NCBI GenBank assembly: GCA_030447925.1
Contig: JAUJNX010000002.1
Coordinates: 186,001 to 250,000, forward strand
Origin: Egibacteraceae bacterium
Lineage (GTDB): Bacteria; Actinomycetota; Nitriliruptoria; Euzebyales; Egibacteraceae
DNA length: 64,000 nt
Direction of reading: 5' to 3'
Position numbers and translations under genes: made by a program. The notes beneath the pieces are model-generated. The model did not search any database and was not told where the DNA came from. It saw nothing but the letters and a program-made list of their open reading frames with translations. Every line of letters starts with the position of its first letter. The stretch's first letter is position 1. Of this stretch, positions 1 to 9,144 are shown one piece after another.

Positions 1-246
1 GACGACGAGTACCTGGACCAGGTGCTCCCGCCCGACGTCCCCGTCCTGTCGGTGGAGGCCGGGACCAGCTTCGGGTGGAGCCGCTGGGCCGACGACTGGA
101 TCGCGCTGGACACCTTCGGGGCGTCCGCACCGGCGGCCGACCTGTACGAGGAGTTCGGGTTCACGCCGGAGGCGGTCGCCGACGCGGCGCAGGACCTCGT
201 CGAGCTGCTCGATGACGTGGACGACGACGCGGAGGAGACCCCGTGA
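1..246 (+). CDS. tkt: Transketolase, C-terminal end (partial at window edge)
   Basis: Reading frame 1 is open from the first base and ends in TGA at 244-246, so this is the last 81 codons of a gene that starts before the window. The segment VLSVEAGTSFGW followed by DTFGASAPAADLYEEFGFT is the transketolase C-terminal domain signature. The enzyme transfers two-carbon ketol units in the non-oxidative pentose phosphate pathway using thiamine diphosphate, whose binding domains lie outside the window. Its stop overlaps the transaldolase GTG start (GTGA), as expected for a tkt-tal operon. The tail is acidic (DDVDDDAEE). Confidence 0.93.
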   Translation, partial: DDEYLDQVLPPDVPVLSVEAGTSFGWSRWADDWIALDTFGASAPAADLYEEFGFTPEAVADAAQDLVELLDDVDDDAEETP

Positions 247-1316
247 ACCCGCTGCAGCAGCTGTGCGACCTCGGCCAGTCGGTCTGGCTCGACGCGCTCC
301 GGCGCTCCTACCTGGGCCCGGGCGGGTTCCTGGCGGGGCTGATCGACGCCGGGGAGATCGACGGCCTGACCAGCAACCCGACGATCTTCGCCAAGGCCCT
401 GAAGGAGGACGACTCCTACCGCGAGCAGCTCGACGCCCTCGCCGGCACCGACCCCCGCGACGCGCTGTGGGAGGTCATGAAGTCCGACGTCCGCGCCGCG
501 TGCGACCTGTTCCTGCCCCTCTGGGAGGACTCCGACGGCACGCGCGGCTTCGTCTCCCTGGAGGTCGACCCGAGCAAGGCGTTCGACACCGAGGAGACCG
601 TCAGCGAGGCGCTGCTGCTGTTCCGCGAGCTGGAGCGGCCCAACCTGATGGTCAAGGTGCCGGGCACCGAGCCGGGCCTGCCCGCCCTGACCCGCCTGAT
701 CGCCGAGGGCGTGAACGTCAACGTCACGCTGCTGTTCTCCGTCGCGCGCTACGAGGCGGTGGCCGAGGCCTACATCGAGGGGCTGCGCCGCCGCCACGAG
801 GCCGGCGGGGACCTGCACCGCATCGCCAGCGTGGCGTCGTTCTTCGTCAGCCGGGTCGACAGCAAGGTCGACGCGGTCCTCGGGCGCGCCCAGTCGCCGG
901 ACTCGCTGGCCGGGGTCCACAACGCCCGGGTCGCCTACGCCTCGTTCCAGCGCATCTTCTCCGGCCCCGGCTGGGACGAGCTGGCCGCGGCGGGCGCCGC
1001 GGTGCAGCGGCCGCTGTGGGCGTCGACCTCCACCAAGAACCCCGACTACCCCGACACCGTGTACGTCGACCAGCTCGCCGGGCCGCTGACCGTCAACACC
1101 ATGCCGGAGGCCACCCTGGAGGCGACCCGCGACCACGGGGACGTCGCGGACCGGCTGACCGGGACGGGCGACGCCTCCCGCGCCGCGCTCACGGAGCTGA
1201 ACCGCCAGGGCGTCGACCTGGACCAGATCACCAAGGACCTGGAGAACGAGGGCGTGGAGAAGTTCATCGCCTCCTTCGACGAGGCGGTCGGCTCCATGGC
1301 CGAGGAGAAGGACTAG
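243..1316 (+). CDS. tal: Transaldolase
   Basis: This 357-residue protein matches the long actinobacterial/cyanobacterial transaldolase type. It moves a dihydroxyacetone unit between sugar phosphates in the cytoplasmic pentose phosphate pathway. DGLTSNPTIF near the N-terminus is the TAL strand motif, and LMVKVPGTEPG supplies the Schiff-base lysine (about K138). NVNVTLLFS and WASTSTKNPDY are further conserved TAL segments. The GTG start overlaps the transketolase stop by the four bases GTGA, so the two genes are probably translationally coupled. Length and motifs look intact. Confidence 0.95.
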   Translation: MNPLQQLCDLGQSVWLDALRRSYLGPGGFLAGLIDAGEIDGLTSNPTIFAKALKEDDSYREQLDALAGTDPRDALWEVMKSDVRAACDLFLPLWEDSDGTRGFVSLEVDPSKAFDTEETVSEALLLFRELERPNLMVKVPGTEPGLPALTRLIAEGVNVNVTLLFSVARYEAVAEAYIEGLRRRHEAGGDLHRIASVASFFVSRVDSKVDAVLGRAQSPDSLAGVHNARVAYASFQRIFSGPGWDELAAAGAAVQRPLWASTSTKNPDYPDTVYVDQLAGPLTVNTMPEATLEATRDHGDVADRLTGTGDASRAALTELNRQGVDLDQITKDLENEGVEKFIASFDEAVGSMAEEKD

Positions 1317-1349
1317 CCCGCCCAGCGGGGCAGCAGAGGTGTAGCGCCA

Positions 1350-3008
1350 GTGGCCAAGCCCGTCATCCTCGCCGTCGACGACGATCCGGGGGTGCTCCGG
1401 GCGGTCGAACGGGACCTGCGCGACCGCTACGCCCGGGACTACCGCATCCTGCGCGCCGACTCCGGCGACAGCGCGCTGGAGGCGCTGCGCCGGCTGAGCC
1501 TGCGCGCGCAGCCGGTCGCGCTGCTGCTGGTCGACCAGCGCATGCCGGGGATGAGCGGCGTGGAGCTGCTGGAGCGGGCGCGCGAGTGGTTCCCCGAGAC
1601 CAAGCGCGTCCTGCTGACCGCGTACGCCGACACGACCGCGGCGATCGCCGCGATCAACGACGCGCGCCTGGACTACTACCTGCTCAAGCCGTGGGACCCG
1701 CCCTCCGAGCGGCTGTACCCCGTCCTGGACGACCTGCTCGCCGACTGGCAGCGGACCTACCACCCGCCGTTCGAGGGCCTGCGCGTCGTCGGCAACCGCT
1801 GGTCCCCGGACTCCTACGCGGTGCGCGACTTCCTGGAGCGCAACCTGGTCCCCTACCGCTGGCACGACATCGCCTCGCGCCCCGGCGCGGAGCTGGTGGA
1901 GCGGGCGCGGGCCGACCCCACCCGGCTGCCCCTGGTGGTGTTCCCCGACGGGACCCTCCTGCAGGAGCCGGGCCGGCGCGAGCTGGCCGAGCGCGCGGGG
2001 CTGCGCACCGCAGCCGAGCGGCCGTTCTACGACCTCATCGTCGTCGGCGCCGGGCCGGCCGGGCTCGCGGCGGCGGTCTACGGGTCGTCGGAGGGGCTGC
2101 GCACCCTGCTCGTGGAGGCCCAGGCGCCCGGCGGCCAGGCAGGCACCAGCGCGCGGATCGAGAACTACCTGGGCTTTCCCGACGGGCTGTCGGGCCGCCA
2201 GCTCACCGAGCGGGCCACGGCGCAGGCCCGCCGGCTGGGGGCGGAGATGCTCGCCTCGCAGGTCACCGCCATCCGCGCCGACGACACCTACCGGCTGGTG
2301 ACGCTGGACGACGGCACGGAGCTGTCCTGCCACGTCCTGCTGCTGACCGTGGGGCTCGACTGGCGGACGCTGGACGTCCCCGGCATCGCCGAGCTGACCG
2401 GCCGCGGCGTCTACTACGGCTCCTCGATGGTCCAGGCCCGCGAGTGCAGCGGCGAGGACGTGTACATCGTCGGGGGCGGCAACTCCGCGGGGCAGGCCGC
2501 GCTCGCGTTCGCCGACAACGGCGCGACGACCGTGCTGCTGGTGCGCGGCACCTCGCTGGACGCCAGCATGTCGCGCTACCTGATCGACCAGATCGAGGCG
2601 CGCGACAGCATCACGGTGCGCTACTGCACGACGGTGGTCGGCGCCTCCGGCAGCGACCACCTGGAGTCGCTGGAGCTCGCCGACGCGCGCACCGGCGAGC
2701 GGGAGACCGTCCCCGCCGGGCGGTTGTTCCTGTTCATCGGCGCGGTGCCCCAGACCGACTGGATCGGCGGGCTCGTGCGCACCGACCCCCGCGGGTTCCT
2801 GCTCACCGGCCCCGACCTGGCGGGCGACGACGGGCTGCCGCCGGAGTGGCCGCTGGAGCGCCCGCCGCTGCTGTTGGAGACCAGCGTGCCGGGGGTGTTC
2901 GCCGCGGGCGACGTGCGGCTCGGGTCGGTGAAGCGCGTGGCGTCGGGCGTCGGCGAGGGCGCGATGGCCGTGCAGCTGGTGCACGAGTACCTGAAGTCGG
3001 TCCGGTGA
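1350..3008 (+). CDS. Response regulator fused to glutaredoxin-like and thioredoxin-reductase-like FAD domains
   Basis: This 552-residue protein has three parts. Residues 1-125 are a receiver domain with acidic D10-D12, phospho-acceptor D62 (LLVDQRMPG), T90 and K113. Residues about 145-222 look like a glutaredoxin fold (PYRWHDI, LPLVVFPDG, EPGRRELAERAGL), but the active site reads WSPDS where glutaredoxins have WCPxC. Residues about 228-552 are a thioredoxin-reductase-like FAD/NAD(P) module (VVGAGPAGLAAA, PGGQA, IVGGGNSAGQAA, FAAGDVR); the position of the CxxC pair reads ECSGEDV, with one cysteine only. Annotation pipelines call such proteins fused response regulator/thioredoxin-disulfide reductase. 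Disulfide chemistry looks unlikely; flavin-based electron transfer switched by phosphorylation is my inference. The GTG start follows an AGAGGTG-like ribosome site. The partner kinase overlaps downstream (GTGA). Confidence 0.85.
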   Translation: MAKPVILAVDDDPGVLRAVERDLRDRYARDYRILRADSGDSALEALRRLSLRAQPVALLLVDQRMPGMSGVELLERAREWFPETKRVLLTAYADTTAAIAAINDARLDYYLLKPWDPPSERLYPVLDDLLADWQRTYHPPFEGLRVVGNRWSPDSYAVRDFLERNLVPYRWHDIASRPGAELVERARADPTRLPLVVFPDGTLLQEPGRRELAERAGLRTAAERPFYDLIVVGAGPAGLAAAVYGSSEGLRTLLVEAQAPGGQAGTSARIENYLGFPDGLSGRQLTERATAQARRLGAEMLASQVTAIRADDTYRLVTLDDGTELSCHVLLLTVGLDWRTLDVPGIAELTGRGVYYGSSMVQARECSGEDVYIVGGGNSAGQAALAFADNGATTVLLVRGTSLDASMSRYLIDQIEARDSITVRYCTTVVGASGSDHLESLELADARTGERETVPAGRLFLFIGAVPQTDWIGGLVRTDPRGFLLTGPDLAGDDGLPPEWPLERPPLLLETSVPGVFAAGDVRLGSVKRVASGVGEGAMAVQLVHEYLKSVR

Positions 3009-4396
3009 CCGCACCGGTCCGGCCGCAGGACCTGGCCGCCCTCCCGCTGTTCGAGCACTTCACCCCCGACCAGCTCGCGTGGACCGTCGACCACGTCGAC
3101 GTGACCGCCTACGACGCGCCGACGGTGCTGTTCCGGGAGGGCGACCCGACCGACGCGCTCTACGTCCTGCTGGACGGCGAGATCGGGCTGTACCGGTCGG
3201 TGGACGGCGACCCTCGGCGCACCGGCGGGTCCGACGTCCCGGGCGCCTGGATCGGGCTGCCGACGATCGCCCCGACGCAGCGGCTGGAGGCCCGACTGGA
3301 GCGGCCCAGCCGCCTGCTGGTCATCCCCGCCGCCACCGTCGAGGAGATGATCGCCAAGGGCATGCCGATCACCCCCCACCTGCTCAAGGGGCTGGTGAAG
3401 GGGCTGCCCCAGTTCGAGGACGTCGCCCGCCAGCAGGAGCGGATGGCGGTCCTGGGCAAGCTGGCCGCCGGCCTGGCCCACGAGCTGAACAACCCGGCGG
3501 CCGCGGCGCGGCGTGCGGCGGGGCAGCTGCGCACGGCGCTGGCGGGGCTGGCGGGCGCGGGCGTGGCGATCGCGGGGGGCGACGCGGCCCTGCGGGAGCG
3601 GCTCCAGGCGCTGACCGAGGAGGTCGCCGCGCGCGCGGCGGCGGCCGACCTGTCCGACGCGCTTGACCGCGGCGACCGCGAGGACGCGATCGCGGAGTGG
3701 CTCGAGGACGCCGGGGTCGGCGAGGCGTGGTCCCTGGCCGGCGACCTGGTCGAGGCCGGGGCGGACGTGGACTGGCTCGCGGGCCTGGCGGCCGCCGACG
3801 GGGCCCGGGTGGGTGACCTCGTCCGCTGGGTGGCGGCGGCGTCCGCAGCCGACCGGCTGCTCGCCCAGGTCGAGGAGAGCACCGCGCGGCTGTCCCAGCT
3901 GGTCGGGGCGATGAAGGAGTACTCCCACCTCGACCGCGCGGCGCAGGCCGACGTCGACGTCCGCGACGGCCTGGAGAGCACGCTGAAGATCCTCGGCCAC
4001 AAGCTGGCCGACGTGACCCTCCGCCGCGACTACGCGCCGTCGCTCCCGCGGGTCACGGCCTGGCCCAGCGAGCTGAACCAGGTGTGGACCAACCTCCTGG
4101 ACAACGCGGTGGACGCCGTCGACGGGTGCGGCACCATCACCGTCCGGACCCGCGCGGACGGCGGTGCGGTGGTCGTCGAGATCGAGGACGACGGCCCCGG
4201 CATGCCGCCGGAGGTCGCCGCCCGCGTCTTCGACCCCTTCTACACGACCAAGCCGGTCGGCCGGGGCACCGGCCTGGGCCTGGACACCGTCCAGCGCATC
4301 GTGCGCAAGGCCCACCGGGGCGACGTCGCCGTCGAGAGCCGCCCCGGTCGGACGGTCTTCCGCGTCCGCCTGCCCGTCGAGCAGCCCCGCCCCTGA
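3005..4396 (+). CDS. Sensor histidine kinase with N-terminal cyclic-nucleotide-binding-type domain
   Basis: The 463-residue protein starts at a GTG overlapping the stop of the regulator fusion (GTGA), so the two are surely co-translated. Residues about 12-115 form a CRP-like beta-barrel domain (PLFEHFTPDQL, LFREGDPTDALYVLLDGEIGLY). A HisKA region follows with H159 in LAAGLAHELNNP, then an alanine-rich helical insert of about 150 residues. The ATPase domain has the N box (NQVWTNLLDNAVDAV), G1 (EDDGPGMPP) and G2 (GRGTGLGLDTVQ). No transmembrane segment is visible, so it is probably cytoplasmic. The likely substrate is D62 of the upstream fusion. Whether the sensor domain binds cNMP, a redox cofactor or another ligand cannot be read from the sequence. 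Confidence 0.88.
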   Translation: MTAPVRPQDLAALPLFEHFTPDQLAWTVDHVDVTAYDAPTVLFREGDPTDALYVLLDGEIGLYRSVDGDPRRTGGSDVPGAWIGLPTIAPTQRLEARLERPSRLLVIPAATVEEMIAKGMPITPHLLKGLVKGLPQFEDVARQQERMAVLGKLAAGLAHELNNPAAAARRAAGQLRTALAGLAGAGVAIAGGDAALRERLQALTEEVAARAAAADLSDALDRGDREDAIAEWLEDAGVGEAWSLAGDLVEAGADVDWLAGLAAADGARVGDLVRWVAAASAADRLLAQVEESTARLSQLVGAMKEYSHLDRAAQADVDVRDGLESTLKILGHKLADVTLRRDYAPSLPRVTAWPSELNQVWTNLLDNAVDAVDGCGTITVRTRADGGAVVVEIEDDGPGMPPEVAARVFDPFYTTKPVGRGTGLGLDTVQRIVRKAHRGDVAVESRPGRTVFRVRLPVEQPRP

Positions 4397-4442
4397 GGTC
4401 CTCTCCGGAGGGGGGCCGCAGGGGCGGGGGCGGCGCTCCGGG

Positions 4443-5873
4443 CTAGTGGCCCGCGGCGCCGGTGATGTAGCGCTGCGCCTCGGTCCACGCGGCCTGGCCG
4501 GCGTTGGTGCCGGTGGTCTGGCCGTGCTCGTTGGCGTCGGCGAAGTGGATCCCGCCGTACAGCCGCGACAGGCCCGACCCCTCCTCGCCCCCGACGGCCT
4601 CGCTGAACGTCCACCAGGACATGGTCACGTCCCTGCTGGGCGGGGTCTTGCCGGGGCTCAGGTAGGCCGCGCCCGTACCCGCCCGGACCACGGTGGACAG
4701 GCCCATGTGGTCGCTGCCGGTCGCGTTGCGCAGCACCTGGGCGGCGGCGGCGCTGAAGGTGCTGTGACCCGAGGTGTACTCCGGGAACGGCGGGGTGGCG
4801 ATGTAGGAGGTCCAGTTCTGCATCGCGGGGTCGCGCTTCTGGCCCTTCTGGCCGTAGTAGTACAGCCACCGGATCACCGTCGCCGGCCGGGCGAAGTCGT
4901 GGCGGTACTTGGCCTCCCACGACACCACGCCGGCGTTGAGCAGCGCGTTGCCCAGCGCGAAGAACATCCGGACGTCCTCGTCCAGGGTGTTGGCGTCGCG
5001 GCGGCTGACGGCCTGCGCCAGGGTGTTCCAGTGGCCGGGCGGGGTCTCGGAGGTCGGGCCGTCCGCCCAGTAGACGGCGCACGCCTTCTGCTCGTCGGTG
5101 AGGTCGTTGCCGTAGGCCACGATCTCGCGCGCGCCCTGCTTGTAGACGTTGCCGTTGTTCGTGTTCGGACCCGGCGCGGCGTAGCGGCGGTCGCTGCGCC
5201 AGCTGCCGGGCAGCCCGAAACCGCGCACGTCGCCCCAGTGCGGCACGAGCGCGGGCCGGCTGTCCAGCGGCTGCCAGAGGAAGGCCTCGGCCTCGTTGTC
5301 GTAGGAGCCGCGGTGCGCGTAGGGCGCGCTGCCCGACGCACCGTCGTTCCCACGGGCGGCCAGGACCGCCTCCGCGGCGCCCACGCCCACCTGCGCCGCG
5401 GTCGACGTCGAGCCGGCCGTGAGCCCCAGCGCGGTGAGGGTCGCGTCGGCCGGCCTGCTGCCGCCGACCGTGGTGTCCGCGTACGGCGCGAGCCGGGTCA
5501 GGACGGTGTGCGCGGCGTGGCTGATGGCCTCGGCCTTGCGCTCCGCCGAGGCGGGCTGCGCGGCCGTCACGCGGACGTTGCGCTGGGTCGCCTTCGCCGT
5601 GGGCTCGTGCGCGGCCCAGGCGTCGTAGATGGCGGTGTTCAGGATCGCCAGCGCGCGCGCGTTCGCCGGGGGGTGGGCCCCGCTCGACGTCGCCCGGATG
5701 GTCGCGAGCATCGTCTCGTTCCACTTCAGGACGACGTTGTCGCGGTCGCTCGGGGGGTAGTTCGTGATCGGGAAGGCGGGCCCGGGCGACGGCGGCCGCG
5801 CGGCCGCCGGGCCGACCAGGCTGAAGAGGAGGGCGGGAATGGTCAGGAAGACGACCGTCAGGCGTCGCGTCAT
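4443..5873 (-). CDS. Secreted vanadium-dependent haloperoxidase / PAP2-fold phosphatase
   Basis: The 476-residue protein begins with a cleavable-looking signal peptide (TRRLTVVFLTIPALLFSLVG, then AAARPP). The C-terminal half carries the three vanadate/phosphate motifs of the PAP2 superfamily: KYRHDFARP (K-x6-RP), EYTSGHSTF (PSGH-type) and SRLYGGIHF (SR-x5-H). The N-terminal helical region and total length fit vanadium haloperoxidases, which use hydrogen peroxide to oxidise halides; members of this fold can instead be acid phosphatases, and the sequence alone does not decide. It is a monocistronic gene facing the kinase operon. A TACCCT box lies 6 nt before the ATG. Confidence 0.85.
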   Translation of the reverse strand: MTRRLTVVFLTIPALLFSLVGPAAARPPSPGPAFPITNYPPSDRDNVVLKWNETMLATIRATSSGAHPPANARALAILNTAIYDAWAAHEPTAKATQRNVRVTAAQPASAERKAEAISHAAHTVLTRLAPYADTTVGGSRPADATLTALGLTAGSTSTAAQVGVGAAEAVLAARGNDGASGSAPYAHRGSYDNEAEAFLWQPLDSRPALVPHWGDVRGFGLPGSWRSDRRYAAPGPNTNNGNVYKQGAREIVAYGNDLTDEQKACAVYWADGPTSETPPGHWNTLAQAVSRRDANTLDEDVRMFFALGNALLNAGVVSWEAKYRHDFARPATVIRWLYYYGQKGQKRDPAMQNWTSYIATPPFPEYTSGHSTFSAAAAQVLRNATGSDHMGLSTVVRAGTGAAYLSPGKTPPSRDVTMSWWTFSEAVGGEEGSGLSRLYGGIHFADANEHGQTTGTNAGQAAWTEAQRYITGAAGH

Positions 5874-5879
5874 GCGCGC

Positions 5880-5885
5880 AGGGTA
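5880..5885 (-). promoter_or_regulatory. Leaderless -10 box of the haloperoxidase gene
   Basis: TACCCT on the minus strand lies 6 nt before the ATG at 5873, so transcription should begin at or next to the start codon. The upstream stretch to about 5930 contains the palindrome GACCGGTC and an unusual T/A run for this genome. Confidence 0.5.
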
Positions 5886-6013
5886 ATGACACGTCGGCGT
5901 CCGACCGGTCGCGCTACTTTTTTACCCGCCGTGCTGACGCAGCGTAGGGAGCGGCTCGTCCTTTCTCATCCACTTCGCCCTGGCCGTGACGCCGCCCCGG
6001 GCGCCGCTGTTGC

Positions 6014-6031
6014 GAGGATTGGGAAATCCTC
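6014..6031. terminator. Hairpin between haloperoxidase promoter and nitroreductase end
   Basis: GAGGATT and AATCCTC form a perfect 7-bp stem around GGGA. It sits 10 nt past the nitroreductase stop and probably ends that operon. There is no T-run. The 11-mer CTCATCCACTT occurs on both sides (5965-5975 and 6040-6050). Confidence 0.45.
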
Positions 6032-6040
6032 ACGTGCTCC

Positions 6041-6676
6041 TCATCCACTTTCCGGGCAGCGGCCGTCCGGGTGGTTGACAGCGCTCCCCCACGTGTCCCA
6101 GTGGACGACCTCGTCCCAGGGCCGCCGTGGCCGGCGGGCGGAGCCGACCGCGGGGCCGTCGGCGGCGTGGCCGATCGTGACCACGCCGAGCGGGGTGACG
6201 TCGGCGGGCAGGGCGAGCGCGGCGCGCAGGGCGTGGTGGTCGGCGACGTCCAGCAGCCCCGCCCCGAGGCCCTCGTCCACCGCGGCGAGCAGCAGCAGCT
6301 GGAGCGACTGCCCCGCGTCCACCCACCACCAGGGCACCGGGCGGTCGTCGGGGGGCCGCGATGCGCGCTTGTCGGCTTCGGCGTAGCGCTCCAGGTAGTC
6401 CCCGATCCGCACGCACGGCACCACCAGCACCGGGGCCGACGACAGCCAGGGCGGCAGGCCGCGCGCGACGGCAGCGGGTTCACCGGCCGCGACGGCCACC
6501 GCGGCGCGCACCGCGGGGTCGGTCACGACCACGAAGCGCTGGCCCTGGGCGTTGCCCGCGCTCGGCGCCCGGCGGGCCGTGTCCAGGATGCGGTCCAGGG
6601 CCGCGGGGTCCACCGGCCGCCCGTCGTAGCGGCGCACCATCCGGCGCCGCCGCACGACCTGGCGGAACTCGCTCAC
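6041..6676 (-). CDS. Nitroreductase family FMN protein
   Basis: The 211-residue protein has the nitroreductase N-terminal phosphate-binding arginine pattern (RRRRMVRRYDGRPVD), the PSAGNAQGQRFVVVTD segment, and the helix with LLLAAVDEGLGAGLLD. Such proteins are cytoplasmic FMN-dependent NAD(P)H oxidoreductases acting on nitro-compounds, quinones or specialised substrates; the substrate here is unknown. It is the last gene of the parE-osmC-parC run, 25 nt after parC, and the tail (HPDGRCPESG) is family-atypical. Confidence 0.85.
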   Translation of the reverse strand: MSEFRQVVRRRRMVRRYDGRPVDPAALDRILDTARRAPSAGNAQGQRFVVVTDPAVRAAVAVAAGEPAAVARGLPPWLSSAPVLVVPCVRIGDYLERYAEADKRASRPPDDRPVPWWWVDAGQSLQLLLLAAVDEGLGAGLLDVADHHALRAALALPADVTPLGVVTIGHAADGPAVGSARRPRRPWDEVVHWDTWGSAVNHPDGRCPESG

Positions 6677-6701
6677 CCCGCGGCACCCCCGGCCGCGCTC
6701 G

Positions 6702-9131
6702 TCACGGCGCGGCGGCCGGCCACTCGGGCACGACGGCGCCGGTGACCGCCTCGACGACGGCCGCCCCCCGCGCGGACCGGCGGGCCTCCGGCGCCGAGGC
6801 GCCCGCCAGCACCGCCCAGCCGGACGCGGTGGGCACGTGCAGGTCGGTCACCGGGCCGCACCAGGCCAGCGGTGCCGCGCCGGCCCGGACGCCCTTGCCG
6901 CCGCGGCCCTGGACCGGGTACTCCGCCAGCGGCGTGCGCTTCGCCGTCCCGTCCGCGCCGAGGGTGAGCAGCGCGAACTCGCCCGTGGCGGGCACCGCCG
7001 ACGCCGCGACCACCCGGCCGCCGGCGGGGACCTGCAGGCCCGCGACGCCCAGGGCCCCGCGGCCGGTGGGGCGGACCTCGGCCGCCGGGAAGCGGATCAC
7101 CAGCCCCCCGGCGTGCGCGAGGACCAGGTGGTCGTCGTCGCCGCAGGCGACCGCGGCCGCGATGCGGTCCCCCGGGCGCACCCCCGCGACGGCGCCCGCC
7201 CGCGCCTCGACGTCCTCCCGGGCGGTGCGCTTCACCAGCCCGCCCGCCGACACCGTGACGACCCAGGGCGCGTCGAGCACCAGCGCGGCGGCGGGCGCCT
7301 CGTCCCAGCGCCCGCCCAGGAGCTGGCCCAGCGGCACGCCGCGCTGGCGGGGCTGGACGACGGGGACGTCGCCGGCGGCGACCGCGTGGCCGCCGCCCCG
7401 CTCCCCCACCACCAGCAGCGCCGCGGCGGTCGTCGTGCGCAGCGCGGCGACGAGGGGATCCCTGGCCGCCGCGTGGGCGGGGCTGGTCCTCCGGCGCGCG
7501 ACGGCGCGGACCACGGCCCCCGCGGTGACGGTCACGAGCACCGGCTGGGGGTCCAGCCCCGCGCCGGACCGGGAGGGCGCGCCCGCGGGGTCGCCGGGCG
7601 CGGAGCCGGCGGGCACCAGGCGGCTGCGCCGGGCGTCGGCGTGGCGGGTCGCCACCGCGGCCAGCTCACGGTCCAGCAGCCGGTCCAGCACCCTGGGGTC
7701 GCCCAGGACGCGGTCGAGCTCCGCGATGAGCTCGCGCAGGCTCTGGAGCTCGTCGGCCAGCTTCTGGCGCTCCAGTGCGGCCAGGCGCCGCAGCTGCATG
7801 TCCAGGATCGCGGTGGCCTGGACCTCGGACAGGTCGAAGCGGGCCATCAGCGCGGTGCGCGCCGCGTCGGCGCTGTCGGCGGCGCGAATCAGCGCGACGA
7901 CCTCGTCGATGGCGTCGAGCGCGACGAGCAGCCCCTCCAGGACGTGCGCGCGCTCCGCCGCGCGGCGGCGCCGGAACGCCGACCGCCGGGTCAGCACGGT
8001 GCGCTGGTGGGCGACGTAGGCGAGCAGCGCGTCGCGCAGGCCCAGGGTCCGCGGCTGCGGCTGGCCGTCGCCGCCCGCCACCAGGGCCACGAGGTTGACG
8101 TTGAAGTTGGTGCGCAGGTCGGTCAGGCGGTAGAGGGCGTCGAGCACGGCGGCCGGGTCCTCGCCGCGCTTCAGCTCGACCACCACGCGCATCCCGTCGC
8201 GCGACGACTCGTCGCGCAGGTCGCGGATGGCATCGAGCTTGCGCGCGCGCACCAGGTCGGCGATGCGCTCCAGCAGCATGGCCTTGTTGACCTGGTAGGG
8301 CAGCTCGGTGACCACGATCCGCGGGAGCCCGCCGGCCCGCGTCTCGGTGGTCGCGACCGCCTCCATGGTGATGGCGCCGCGCCCGGTCGCGTAGGCGTCG
8401 CGGATGCCGGGGGTGTCCAGGATGCGCGCGCCCGTGGGGAAGTCCGGCGCCGGGATGATGCGCAGGAGGTCGTCCAGCGACGCGTCGGGGTGGGCCAGCA
8501 GGTGCCGGCAGGCGGCGACGGTCTCGCCGAGGTGGTGGGGCGGGATGTTGGTCGCCATGCCCACGGCGATGCCCGACGCCCCGTTGACCAGGAGGTTGGG
8601 GAACCGCGCCGGGAGGACGTCGGGTTCGCGCTCGTAGCCGTCGTAGTTGGGCCGCAGGTCGACGGTGTCCTCGTCGATGCCGTCGAGCAGCTCCATGGCC
8701 AGCGCGGACAGCCGCGCCTCGGTGTAGCGCATGGCCGCCGCGGCGTCGCCGTCCACGGACCCGAAGTTGCCGTGCCCGTCGATCAGCGGGGCGCGGGTGG
8801 AGAAGTCCTGGGCCATGCGCACGAGCGCGTCATAGATCGAGGTGTCGCCGTGCGGGTGGTACTTCTTCATCACGTCGCCGACGGCCGACGCGCACTTGCG
8901 GTACGGACGGTCCGGCCGCAGCCCCGCCTCCCACATCGCGTAGAGGATCCGCCGCTGGACCGGCTTCAGGCCGTCGCGGACGTCGGGCAGCGCGCGCCCG
9001 ACGATGACCGACATGGAGTAGTCCAGGAACGAGCGCTCCATGCGCTCGGCGATGTCGACGTCCAAGACGCGGCCGGACGGCCCGCCGCCGGAGGGCGACG
9101 GGCCGTCGAGCAGCGAGGGCTGCGATGCCAC
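6702..9131 (-). CDS. parC: DNA topoisomerase IV subunit A / gyrase A-like
   Basis: The 809-residue protein is a type IIA topoisomerase breakage-reunion subunit. It has the winged-helix start ([27 protein letters not shown]), the catalytic tyrosine context [12 protein letters not shown], and a C-terminal beta-pinwheel from about residue 500. The pinwheel holds only a relaxed GyrA box (VQGRGGKG rather than QRRGGKG), which favours decatenating topoisomerase IV over a true supercoiling gyrase. It works with the ATPase subunit encoded two genes upstream. The GTG start lies 13 nt after osmC. A separate gyrAB near the origin is expected outside this window; the ParC name is inferred from that and from the box. 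Confidence 0.88.
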   Translation of the reverse strand: MASQPSLLDGPSPSGGGPSGRVLDVDIAERMERSFLDYSMSVIVGRALPDVRDGLKPVQRRILYAMWEAGLRPDRPYRKCASAVGDVMKKYHPHGDTSIYDALVRMAQDFSTRAPLIDGHGNFGSVDGDAAAAMRYTEARLSALAMELLDGIDEDTVDLRPNYDGYEREPDVLPARFPNLLVNGASGIAVGMATNIPPHHLGETVAACRHLLAHPDASLDDLLRIIPAPDFPTGARILDTPGIRDAYATGRGAITMEAVATTETRAGGLPRIVVTELPYQVNKAMLLERIADLVRARKLDAIRDLRDESSRDGMRVVVELKRGEDPAAVLDALYRLTDLRTNFNVNLVALVAGGDGQPQPRTLGLRDALLAYVAHQRTVLTRRSAFRRRRAAERAHVLEGLLVALDAIDEVVALIRAADSADAARTALMARFDLSEVQATAILDMQLRRLAALERQKLADELQSLRELIAELDRVLGDPRVLDRLLDRELAAVATRHADARRSRLVPAGSAPGDPAGAPSRSGAGLDPQPVLVTVTAGAVVRAVARRRTSPAHAAARDPLVAALRTTTAAALLVVGERGGGHAVAAGDVPVVQPRQRGVPLGQLLGGRWDEAPAAALVLDAPWVVTVSAGGLVKRTAREDVEARAGAVAGVRPGDRIAAAVACGDDDHLVLAHAGGLVIRFPAAEVRPTGRGALGVAGLQVPAGGRVVAASAVPATGEFALLTLGADGTAKRTPLAEYPVQGRGGKGVRAGAAPLAWCGPVTDLHVPTASGWAVLAGASAPEARRSARGAAVVEAVTGAVVPEWPAAAP

Positions 9132-9144
9132 CCCGGCCGGGCCC

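Noticed and set aside
212-3004. Open frame running from inside transaldolase to the histidine kinase
   Set aside because: Only the part after GTG 3005 is kinase-like; upstream it is out of frame with two well-supported genes.
4443-5873. Haloperoxidase as part of a halogenated-metabolite gene cluster
   Set aside because: Neighbours are a sensor pair and topoisomerase genes; no synthase, transporter or tailoring genes are adjacent.
5920-6060. T-rich run and repeated CTCATCCACTT as a mobile-element end
   Set aside because: The repeats are only 11 bp, no inverted ends or transposase fragment accompany them.
4164-6386. Long plus-strand open frame of 740 codons across the haloperoxidase gene
   Set aside because: It is antisense to a protein with a signal peptide and three catalytic motifs; its product is Arg/Gly/Pro-rich noise typical of GC-rich shadow frames.
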